A stretch of DNA of 5,099 nt from Endozoicomonas sp031844845 (GTDB lineage: Bacteria > Pseudomonadota > Gammaproteobacteria > Pseudomonadales > Endozoicomonadaceae): assembly GCF_031844845.1 (NCBI RefSeq), contig NZ_JAVRMB020000009.1:1-5099 (forward strand), written 5' to 3'. Shown here one piece after another: positions 1 through 4,685 of the stretch. The notes beneath the pieces are model-generated. The model had not been told where the DNA came from, made no database searches, and saw only the letters and a program-made list of their open reading frames with translations. The first letter of the stretch is position 1. Every line of letters begins with the position of its first letter. Position numbers and translations under genes: made by a program.

Positions 1-215
1 CTGTACACAATCCATCCGGCAGGGAAAGCCAGCCATCAAGCTACACCTCCCTGTGAATGGATCCTGTACAATCCCTGTACAGGATGACAGTGGGTGGGGA
101 GTATCACTGTCATTGTGCACATGAACGGTACACAATCCACCCGGCGGGGAAAGCCTGCCATCAAGCTACACTTCCCTGTGGATGGATCCTGTACAGGGTG
201 ACAGTAGGAGATGGG
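1..215. repeat. Two diverged direct-repeat copies, 125-bp period
   Basis: Copy A starts at the window edge (shared core from about 3) and copy B starts at 128. The two share GTACACAATCCA/CCCGGC, GGGAAAGCC, CATCAAGCTACAC, CCCTGTG.ATGGATCCTGTACA and a GTGACAGT/GATGACAGT tail, with scattered substitutions. Copy A has an extra 11 bases around 71-81. Both copies carry the perfect 10-bp palindrome CCTGTACAGG (74-83 and 188-197), and further TGTACA palindromes lie nearby. The contig begins inside copy A, so the array may continue outside the window. The function is unknown: an extragenic palindromic repeat family or the edge of a non-autonomous element are both possible. I see no gene in it. Confidence 0.8.
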
Positions 216-487
216 GGGCGGCAAGTTTTAAATTCTGGTTCCTCGGGGGCAATGACCATTGAACTCTCATTTCTACCGGCTGACACATTCTTTGATGCAA
301 ATACGGCCCAATTGGTTTCTATTTACCCACTTAAAACTCAAAAGAACCAAAATTCTTCCATCACAAATTCTAAATGGAACAATGTTACCGTTCCTGAGTG
401 AGTGATGGATTGGGATGTTATTTAATTACAATTCCTTAATCAGATTATCAGCTGTCGCTGACAGAATTTCCCCAAAGGTCTGATAAA

Positions 488-540
488 TGACAATGGTTAT
501 GTAAAATGAAGGACCTGACCCCGGTCTCTTTCTTCCGGTA
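488..540. repeat. Direct repeat copy 1 (GACCTGACCCCGGT family)
   Basis: This copy contains AATGAAGGACCTGACCCCGG at 505-524. The wider context (ATGGTTATGTAAAATGAAGG, then a T/C-rich stretch and a GG dinucleotide) aligns with the sequence at 1389-1440 on the far side of the MNT/HEPN operon. The core also matches 1474-1494. Motifs of this GGGGTCAGGTC type recur in many gammaproteobacterial genomes near small transposases; that association is from memory and is not tested here. Confidence 0.65.
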
Positions 541-544
541 CAAT
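515..544 (+). promoter_or_regulatory. Possible promoter of the MNT/HEPN operon
   Basis: A TACAAT hexamer at 539-544 is a good -10 candidate. CTGACC at 515-520 is a weak -35 with an 18-base spacer, and it lies inside the direct repeat. The next start codon is 34 bases downstream. If the call is right, the repeat itself supplies part of the operon's promoter. The support is weak and rests on hexamer matching only. Confidence 0.3.
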
Positions 545-577
545 AAAGTCCCTGATTTAAAAAAAGTCTGAACAACA

Positions 578-859
578 TTGAGACTCACCACTGAAGAGCA
601 AAACGCCATGCGAAAGGTGATATATCAGGCTGATCCTGAGGCGCAAATATGGTTATTTGGTTCCAGAGCAAATGACGAGGCAAAAGGAGGAGATATTGAC
701 CTGCTCATTCTCTCAAAAACACTGAGTTTAAAAAACAGGGCAGGTATCCGGCTGGCGCTCTACGACCTTATAGGAGAGCAGAAAATTGACCTGGTGATTG
801 CAGCAGATAATACTGACCCATTCACCCGTATTGCGCGGGCAGAAGGAGTCCAGCTATGA
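578..859 (+). CDS. MNT-type nucleotidyltransferase antitoxin (MntA-like)
   Basis: This is a minimal nucleotidyltransferase of the MNT family, 93 aa, about the usual size. Visible motifs are the LFGSR signature (Gly28-Ser29) followed nine residues later by the Asp-x-Asp pair in GGDIDLLI (Asp39, Asp41). A third acidic position lies in KIDLVIA (Asp71). These are the metal- and nucleotide-binding residues of the family, so the enzyme looks intact. In characterised HEPN/MNT pairs the MNT protein neutralises the partner HEPN RNase by transferring AMP to a Tyr near its active site; that role is inferred here. The start is a TTG at 578, because the MRLTTEEQ beginning fits family N-termini; an in-frame ATG at 608 is the alternative. 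Its stop codon overlaps the ATG of the HEPN gene (ATGA at 856-859), which indicates translational coupling. Confidence 0.85.
   Translation: MRLTTEEQNAMRKVIYQADPEAQIWLFGSRANDEAKGGDIDLLILSKTLSLKNRAGIRLALYDLIGEQKIDLVIAADNTDPFTRIARAEGVQL
843..848 (+). promoter_or_regulatory. Strong Shine-Dalgarno deciding the HEPN start
   Basis: AAGGAG sits inside the antitoxin coding end, seven bases before ATG 856. The TTG at 918 has no such site in front of it. This is the main reason for placing the HEPN start at 856 and for treating the A8 tract as a frame break. Confidence 0.75.
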
Positions 860-1346
860 GCCGTCAGTCTGATAAAGAGAATCAGCCAGGAAAAAAAATA
901 AAGACCGACACCTGTTATTGGAACAGCAGTTACAGAGCATGGCGCAGACGGAAGCCCTATTAAAGTGGTCCCAGGATCGTTGTCAGACAGTACAACTGGC
1001 CGGTGACCAGGTGCCGGAACAGGAAGATCTGGAAAAATTCGAATCACTTACCGCTCGCTTTGCCCGTTTTAACGACATTCTGCTACAGAAAATATTTCGG
1101 CTAATAGACACTATTGACCTGGATGATACCGGCACCGTCAGAGACAGAATCCACCGGGCAGAAAAAAAAGGCTTGATTGAAGATGCTCAACGGTTTATCG
1201 AGATCCGCGAGCTGCGTAACAGCATCGCCCACGAATACCAGCCTGAAGCCCTGAGTATTATTTTTCCTGAAACGTTACAGGCTACACCTGTGCTACTGGA
1301 TATCGCTGAGCGGGTACGTAAATACTGCCTGCGATATACACCCTGA
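856..1346 (+). CDS. HEPN-domain RNase toxin, reading frame interrupted at an A8 tract
   Basis: The C-terminal part is a HEPN domain with the RNase motif R-x4-H visible in RELRNSIAHEY, so the active site is intact. It sits in the frame that is open from 918 (TTG) or slightly earlier to the TGA at 1346. The best start is ATG 856: AAGGAG lies at 843-848, seven bases upstream, and the ATG overlaps the antitoxin stop. That start is in a different frame and hits TAA at 961-963 after 35 codons. A single extra A in the A8 run at 891-898, or a -1 ribosomal shift there, joins the two frames into a protein of about 163 aa. Junction residues would be QPGKKNKDRHLL. The break could be genuine decay, phase variation, programmed slippage or an assembly error. 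The toxin would cleave RNA and be held inactive by the MNT partner. Confidence 0.8.
891..898 (+). other. A8 slippery tract inside the HEPN gene
   Basis: Eight consecutive A residues separate the frame opened at ATG 856 from the HEPN-domain frame. The codons read GGA AAA AAA ATA in the start frame. A one-base backward slip, or an added A, gives AAA AAA AAT AAA and continues into the HEPN domain. Confidence 0.8.
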
Positions 1347-1388
1347 TATCTCCAGGCACAGGGAACGGGTCAAAACTACGGGCGATGT

Positions 1389-1440
1389 ACGATGATTATG
1401 TTAAATGGAGGACTTGCCCCCAGCTTTGTCTCTGGATGGA
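1389..1440. repeat. Direct repeat copy 2, downstream of the toxin-antitoxin operon
   Basis: The run ATGATTATGTTAAATGGAGG at 1391-1410, then ACTTGCCCCC and a TTTGTCTCTGG stretch, aligns with 488-540 in the same orientation. It has several substitutions; the core reads GACTTGCCCCCAG instead of GACCTGACCCCGG. It starts about 45 bases after the HEPN stop, so the operon lies between two copies. Confidence 0.55.
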
Positions 1441-1466
1441 ACTGGAAAAGTAGACCGATTATTCAG

Positions 1467-1767
1467 TTAGCACAATGAAAGACCTGACCCCGGTTTTCCT
1501 GGTAATACCAGCTCCTCTCGGTTGTAAGTCTGACGAAGTAAATTGATGATTTCATACCGGCACATAGGCATGAGCGCTTTTTTACAGAAATACAGAGTCT
1601 TCCAGACTTTTGGCTAAACCACCTGTGGTCACGGACAGATGAACATGAGTATTCCACTTAAGGTCCCGTCCAAAGGTATGAAGGGCGGTAAATATTCCTG
1701 ATCGTATTCCTTTTTTACCCGCCACTTTCAGAATGATTTTTGCAGCCAGACCACTAAGGTCTGCCGC
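1467..1767 (-). pseudogene. Decayed IS91-family (Y2 / HUH) transposase fragment
   Basis: On the minus strand, from 1767 to 1585, the translation reads AADLSGLAAKIILKVAGKK and then an ALHTFGRDLKWNTHVHLSV-type segment followed by TTGGL. This is the HUH region of the IS91-type rolling-circle transposase family (Pfam Y2_Tnp), with His-Val-His as the metal-binding HUH motif. An in-frame TAA lies at 1584-1582. The homology continues in a shifted frame from 1583: KKALMPMCRYEIINLLRQTY and NREELVLPGK, as in the family, up to a stop at 1467. The N-terminal zinc-binding part is absent, and so is the downstream region that carries the catalytic tyrosines. It is therefore a dead internal fragment. Its left end overlaps direct-repeat copy 3. 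Confidence 0.75.
1474..1494. repeat. Direct repeat copy 3 (GACCTGACCCCGGT core)
   Basis: The core is AATGAAAGACCTGACCCCGG, differing from copy 1 (505-524) at one position. It overlaps the 3' end of the IS91-type transposase remnant, so it may mark a recombination or insertion boundary. Confidence 0.7.
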
Positions 1768-1821
1768 CCTTTAAATTCGGCGTTTTGAAATTGCAAGCAC
1801 TAAAAACTGCAGAATCGAGTA

Positions 1822-1832
1822 TCACCTACTTA
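1822..1832 (-). repeat. Element terminus TAAGTAGGTGA, left of the orphan gene
   Basis: Read on the minus strand, this 11-mer is identical to both ends of the element at 3008-3189, and it enters DNA lying to its left. Beyond about 13 bases the sequence no longer matches that element, and I found no partner end to the left. It is therefore a truncated or different member of the family. It supplies the final Ile-Ser-Arg-stop of the orphan gene. Confidence 0.65.
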
Positions 1833-2994
1833 TTGCCTTAAAAACTATGTTATAACCCGCATAAGCACAGGCAGTTCCTAAGGGATTCTGAATGACAGAT
1901 GCCAGCAAAAAACCCTTAGGAAGGGAGGTTTTAATGAAATATTTCAATTTACTGTTTTGCAGTTTTGGATCAATATAACGACAATACAGACAGCTGATAC
2001 CGCCCAAAGTAGAACTGACAAGTGGCTGGCCGACAAGGTAACCATACAAAACCTTGCTTATAAGACCCCTTGCATCCTTGTGCGGATCTATCCCAAGCCT
2101 GGATAAAGCGCCGTCGCATACACCAGCTGCAGCACCGTTCATAACTCCATTCATAACTCCATTTAAATAGTCTTTCTGCGTCGTTTCATCAGGGCACGAT
2201 TCATTTCTTTCTTCAACTGTTTTATCTGGCAAAGAATAGATAGTTGGATCATTCAATTGCAATAATCCACGCTCACTCTGTTTGACGAAAATTTTCATCT
2301 CAGATTCAGCATGTTGCTGCGCAGGGCAAAATTCATTATTGTAAGCCAGTTCAGTATGTTGCTGCATAGGGCAAGTTCCATTGCGATAAGGCGGTTTTAT
2401 TGCCAACAATATATTAGCAGTTACCTTCTTACTACAGGCATCCAACAACCAGGTTAATGGAATAGCACCACCGGTGTATAAATCTTTCAATTTCAAAAAT
2501 GATTCAGCCCTTTCAATACTAGTTGCGATCATTTTAAACTCACGCTTCATATTATCAAATAAAGCCAACTCTCGGCATTTGAAAAATAGATCTCCTCTTC
2601 CCAAAGCCTGATCGACTGAATCGCAAAAATCAGCCATAGCTAATTTATCTGTTACGAAAAAATATGGTAATCCTTTAAATGAGACGTCATACTGATCAAC
2701 ATGCCAATTAAGCCATCTTTGATCAATACTTTCTACGATACGTATATCAAATTCAGCAAGCAACCTATCTGTTTTTCCTAAGATAAGTCCTTCACTCAGG
2801 GCGGAAGCTTCAGGGTGACTATGGGGCAATTTATCAACGTCCCCCTGAAGCTTTCGCTCTGGTCCTTCACCTAACACTTTTTTTACGTTCATCCAAGCAA
2901 AAGAAGAACTTAGTTGTTCACTGCTTGTTTTTGTTACATCAGCTGTAGTGGTTGTAGTTACAGCAGCTGTAGTGGTTGTAGTTACAGAACTCAT
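1822..2994 (-). CDS. Orphan 390-aa protein, Thr-rich N-terminus, C-terminus set by an element end
   Basis: I do not recognise this protein. Residues 1-35 are low-complexity and Ser/Thr-rich, with an eight-residue repeat V-T5-A-A/D present twice (4-19). The body is mixed and probably soluble. A degenerate 15-residue repeat gives CPMQQHTE (208-215) and CPAQQHAE (223-230). NGVMNGVMNG (278-287) comes from a 12-bp tandem duplication. The last 80 residues are richer in Gly and hydrophobic residues (about 312-334 and 361-387) and could be membrane-associated. No signal peptide is seen. A disordered Ser/Thr-rich start would fit a secreted effector, but that is speculation. The stop is provided by the terminus at 1822-1832, so the natural C-terminus is probably lost. 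The start ATG is 13 bases from another element end, has no clear Shine-Dalgarno site, and an in-frame TAA lies in that end. Confidence 0.6.
   Translation of the reverse strand: MSSVTTTTTAAVTTTTTADVTKTSSEQLSSSFAWMNVKKVLGEGPERKLQGDVDKLPHSHPEASALSEGLILGKTDRLLAEFDIRIVESIDQRWLNWHVDQYDVSFKGLPYFFVTDKLAMADFCDSVDQALGRGDLFFKCRELALFDNMKREFKMIATSIERAESFLKLKDLYTGGAIPLTWLLDACSKKVTANILLAIKPPYRNGTCPMQQHTELAYNNEFCPAQQHAESEMKIFVKQSERGLLQLNDPTIYSLPDKTVEERNESCPDETTQKDYLNGVMNGVMNGAAAGVCDGALSRLGIDPHKDARGLISKVLYGYLVGQPLVSSTLGGISCLYCRYIDPKLQNSKLKYFIKTSLPKGFLLASVIQNPLGTACAYAGYNIVFKAISR
2140..2163. repeat. 12-bp tandem duplication in the orphan gene
   Basis: CATAACTCCATT occurs twice head to tail (2140-2151, 2152-2163). 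On the coding strand it encodes the repeated Asn-Gly-Val-Met unit, in frame. Confidence 0.85.
2301..2385. repeat. Diverged ~45-bp tandem repeat in the orphan gene
   Basis: Two copies share ATGTTGCTGC, AGGGCAA and a TTC-ATT tail at a 45-base offset. They encode the CPMQQHTE and CPAQQHAE units. The Cys-Pro-x-Gln-Gln-His core is conserved while the flanks have drifted, which suggests selection on that core or a recent duplication. Confidence 0.65.
2941..2988. repeat. 24-bp tandem repeat encoding the Thr5 units
   Basis: Two head-to-tail copies (2941-2964, 2965-2988) of AGCTGTAGTGGTTGTAGTTA plus CAGC/CAGA differ only at the last base. The unit length is a multiple of three, so copy-number change would keep the frame and vary the length of the Thr-rich N-terminus. 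Confidence 0.9.
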
Positions 2995-3007
2995 AGAGTC
3001 ATACCGT

Positions 3008-3189
3008 TAAGTAGGTGATAGTTTGTAATCGAATATTTGGATCATAAGATCTGGATCATAAGATCGGATCATAAGATCGGATCATAAGATCAATAAATAG
3101 TTCAATCCCCCTGTAGCCAAGGCTTCAGCTAGATGTAAACTCAAGATTTATCCGGTAAAAATACTCAAAAGCAAACTTTCACCTACTTA
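3008..3189. mobile_element. MITE-like element with three-frame-stop inverted ends
   Basis: The two ends are inverted: TAAGTAGGTGA at 3008-3018 and its complement at 3179-3189. The similarity extends imperfectly to about 31 bases (3008-3038 against 3159-3189, about 25 matches, including AGTTTG and TATTT). Both ends begin with TA, consistent with a TA target duplication as in the IS630/Tc1-mariner superfamily; that assignment is inference. The element is about 180 bp with no coding capacity, so it would be non-autonomous. It holds a GATC-rich tandem repeat. It lies between the start of the orphan gene and the cut end of the ISAzo13 transposase. Since the transposase does not resume on its other side, the junction reflects a rearrangement or later deletion, not a simple insertion. 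Confidence 0.7.
3039..3091. repeat. Four tandem 13-mers GGATCATAAGATC
   Basis: Copies lie at 3039-3051, 3053-3065, 3066-3078 and 3079-3091; the first is followed by one extra T. Each unit carries two GATC sites eight bases apart, giving eight GATC sites in 53 bp. The 13-base step and GATC content recall Dam/SeqA-responsive regions, but no DnaA boxes are evident nearby. Confidence 0.95.
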
Positions 3190-3874
3190 TAACCTTCCCA
3201 TTACCCTGGCTGGGAAAGTCGTGATCATTGACAATCGTTGGTTCAATAGCATCCGTTACCCCTTCGCGATAGAAATTACCCAATGTCTCCTTCTTCTTGG
3301 TGTCCATGCTAAGTACTGGCTTGCCTGCATCCAAATACTCCTGCTTCAATCTGTTAAGGTTTTTGAATTGGGCGTCGCGATCTTTATGTTCCTCCATCGT
3401 TCTCTTTTTCTGAGGCTTACGACGACGGAATCCTTGTTCATAAAGCACCTTGGCTACAACATTCTTACTTGCCGGAGTTTCTGTCTTCTCAAGTTGCCGG
3501 GAAATATTTCGACGGGAAAGATTTGTCCATCGGACTTCCTGCCGCATTGGATCGCCTGCGGTGTGGTCGTGTAGAATACGGAGCACGTTATCAACCAATT
3601 CTGGGCATACCACCGTTAGACTTCTTCTTCCCCCCCCTTTCTTACGAATCCGATTCGTAGTGAGCTTCTCTTCTGAATTAAGTTCAGTTATTCCGTGAGC
3701 GATAGTTTCCCGATGACAACCCAGTAATCGTGACATGTACTGAATGCCACCATGGCCCAGCTTCATTGCTTCAAGAGCAGCGTACCTTCGGCGATCTCTC
3801 TCATTGAGTGAGCGGAAAAAACTTAACATTCGAGCTTCAAGCGCTTCTGAATAATTTCCCATAACCACCCGCAC
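3179..3874 (-). pseudogene. ISAzo13-family transposase, C-terminally truncated
   Basis: The 231-aa frame matches the N-terminal half of ISAzo13-type DDE transposases. It has a helix-turn-helix region around 44-66 (MSRLLGCHRETIAHGITEL), the GGGRR segment (80-84), the RWTNLSRRNISRQL segment (116-128), and VLSMDTKKKETLGNF with the first catalytic Asp at about 191. It then reaches the DHDFPSQGNGK motif. Family members run to about 400 aa, so the other two acidic catalytic residues are missing. The frame stops because the element end at 3189-3179 adds Ile-Ser-Arg-stop directly after Gly-Lys-Val. Translation may start at GTG 3874 or ATG 3862. An in-frame G8 run (C8 at 3630-3637 on the plus strand) is a mutation-prone site but does not break the frame. 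The transposase would be inactive, though it might still bind element ends. Confidence 0.85.
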
Positions 3875-3929
3875 AGTAAAAACCTCAAGAAGACATTTGT
3901 GGCTCTTTACTATAGGCGGAATGTGGGAA

Positions 3930-4294
3930 TTATTTCAGGACAATTCCTAAGGCGAAGTCCTGTAGCTCTTTCTGTAGCTGGCCGTGGTGATCTTCTAAAA
4001 GCTGGCGCATCTGTAAGAAGGCGTCCACCAGTGCTAACTGACCTTTTTTTGATTTGATGCCACCAATAAACGGCATTGCAAATAAAATCCCTCTTTCTGT
4101 GAGTTCATACATTTTTGTTTCTTTCCCTGAATATCGGTATAAGAGGTCAGCAAGATTTCTTGCTCACCTATATAACCTTCAGCTAACAAGCCTCTCAGAC
4201 TTGCCAGAATGTTTCTGTGTGGTCGATCAAACAAATTAGCCAACACCCTCGAGTTCGTTTTCAACGCACCCTTTTCTATAAAGACAATGCCCAT
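3930..4294 (-). pseudogene. Rha-type phage regulatory protein, split by a one-base frameshift
   Basis: Two overlapping minus-strand frames together make one Rha-like protein (Pfam Phage_pRha) of about 121 aa. The first (from ATG 4294-4292) gives NSRVLANLFDRPHRNILASL then EQEILLTSYTDIQGKKQK. The second continues with MYELTERGILFAMPFIGG and LALVDAFLQMRQLLE. The order and spacing match the Rha domain: a winged-helix-like segment, the Ser-Tyr...Gly-Lys strand, the Met-Tyr-Glu-Leu-Thr strand, then the helix ending in a coil. The frames meet at an A5 run (T5 at 4112-4116), where one more A would restore the protein. Rha proteins are prophage/satellite-phage regulators that can block phage growth when IHF is absent (established for P22/phi-80 relatives). 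No other phage gene is present, so it is an isolated remnant. An upstream TTG at 4309 is a less likely start. Confidence 0.75.
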
Positions 4295-4309
4295 ATCCCT
4301 ATACCTCAA

Positions 4310-4338
4310 AATAAAGCTGATACTGATACCTTTCTCAA
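4310..4338 (-). promoter_or_regulatory. Possible promoter of the Rha gene
   Basis: On the minus strand TTGAGA (4338-4333) and TTTATT (4315-4310) are separated by 17 bases. The -35 is one base from consensus and the -10 is weaker. The leader would be very short (about ten bases), which lowers confidence. The palindrome at 4334-4359 overlaps the -35. Confidence 0.35.
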
Positions 4339-4359
4339 AGCAGGAAATTCTGCTTTGAG
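4334..4359. promoter_or_regulatory. Perfect 10-bp palindrome upstream of Rha (possible operator)
   Basis: CTCAAAGCAG and CTGCTTTGAG form a perfect inverted repeat around the six bases GAAATT. No T-run follows on either strand, so it is not a typical intrinsic terminator. Its overlap with the candidate -35 element of the Rha gene makes a repressor-binding site the simplest reading. A short repeat TATCAG-TATCAG sense (minus strand, 4328-4317) lies beside it. Confidence 0.5.
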
Positions 4360-4376
4360 TGGTTTATAAGCTGGCT

Positions 4377-4638
4377 ATCGGCTAAGTTACCGTTGGTGGT
4401 TGGTCTGAATTTTATTCCTATGCCCACAAGTAATAAATCCTAAATTTTTATATCCTTTATTGTCTTTGCGCCGAACAGCACGGCATTGAGGCATGTATTA
4501 AAAAACGTGTTTAATATCGCATTTGACTGATATGCCATAATTGGCAGCTGATAATAACCACATAGTAGTTTTATTTTCTTGCTAGATACCATTAGGGATA
4601 AAAAGGCTCCCAACCATTAACGGTAACTTAGCCGATTT
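4377..4638. mobile_element. Second MITE-like element with ~27-bp inverted ends
   Basis: The left end ATCGGCTAAGTTACCGTT followed by GGTGGTTGG (4377-4403) is repeated in inverted form at 4612-4638. The two differ only at two adjacent positions (GG versus AA). The outermost AT on each side could be a 2-bp target duplication flanking CGGCTAAG ends. The interior, about 210 bp, is AT-rich and holds no reading frame worth calling, so the element would be non-autonomous. Its ends are unrelated to those of the element at 3008-3189. It separates the Rha region from the glycosyltransferase start by 48 bases. Confidence 0.75.
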
Positions 4639-4685
4639 CTGCTGTTTAGCTTGGTTGTCTGGAATTAAGATGGTGTTCTATTTAT

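Larger units (their letters stand above)
216..577. other. Gene-poor stretch upstream of the toxin-antitoxin operon
   Basis: No convincing gene is seen. A 49-codon reading frame starts at an ATG at 252 and ends at 401, but it resembles no family I know. Its upstream extension runs straight through the 125-bp repeats, which argues against it being coding. A short hairpin (TCAGC/GCTGA) lies at about 448-462. The stretch from about 488 to 540 contains the first copy of a repeat that recurs after the operon, and a possible promoter lies at its end. Confidence 0.6.

Noticed and set aside
1..215. CRISPR array
   Set aside because: Repeats are long, diverged and only two, with no short uniform repeat-spacer pattern and no cas genes.
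57..401. 114-codon plus-strand frame across the left repeats, and the opposite-strand frame at 36-224
   Set aside because: Both translate the 125-bp palindromic repeats; no family resemblance and no ribosome site. The tail from ATG 252 alone is also unrecognised.
760..1047. 95-codon minus-strand frame across the MNT/HEPN junction
   Set aside because: Shadow of the toxin-antitoxin genes, which show clear motifs on the plus strand.
1463..1657. 64-codon minus-strand frame
   Set aside because: Out of frame with the recognisable IS91-type segments; a shadow of that remnant.
2994..3007. Remnant of the ISAzo13 transposase continuing left of the element (GGTATGACTCTATGA resembling a Tyr-Gly-x-Tyr-Asp codon run)
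   Set aside because: Only about a dozen bases fit and a frameshift is needed; chance is as likely.
3039..3091. Tandem GATC 13-mers as a replication-origin unwinding region
   Set aside because: Length and GATC content recall origin 13-mers, but the units are not T-rich and no DnaA boxes, dnaA/dnaN/gidA or rep gene are present; an element-internal repeat is simpler.
3221..3698. Three plus-strand frames (117, 82 and 63 codons)
   Set aside because: All are antisense to the well-supported ISAzo13 transposase.
4054..4239. 61-codon plus-strand frame
   Set aside because: Antisense to the Rha domain, no ribosome site or family match.
4334..4359. Intrinsic terminator
   Set aside because: Perfect stem but no T-run after it on either strand and moderate GC content.
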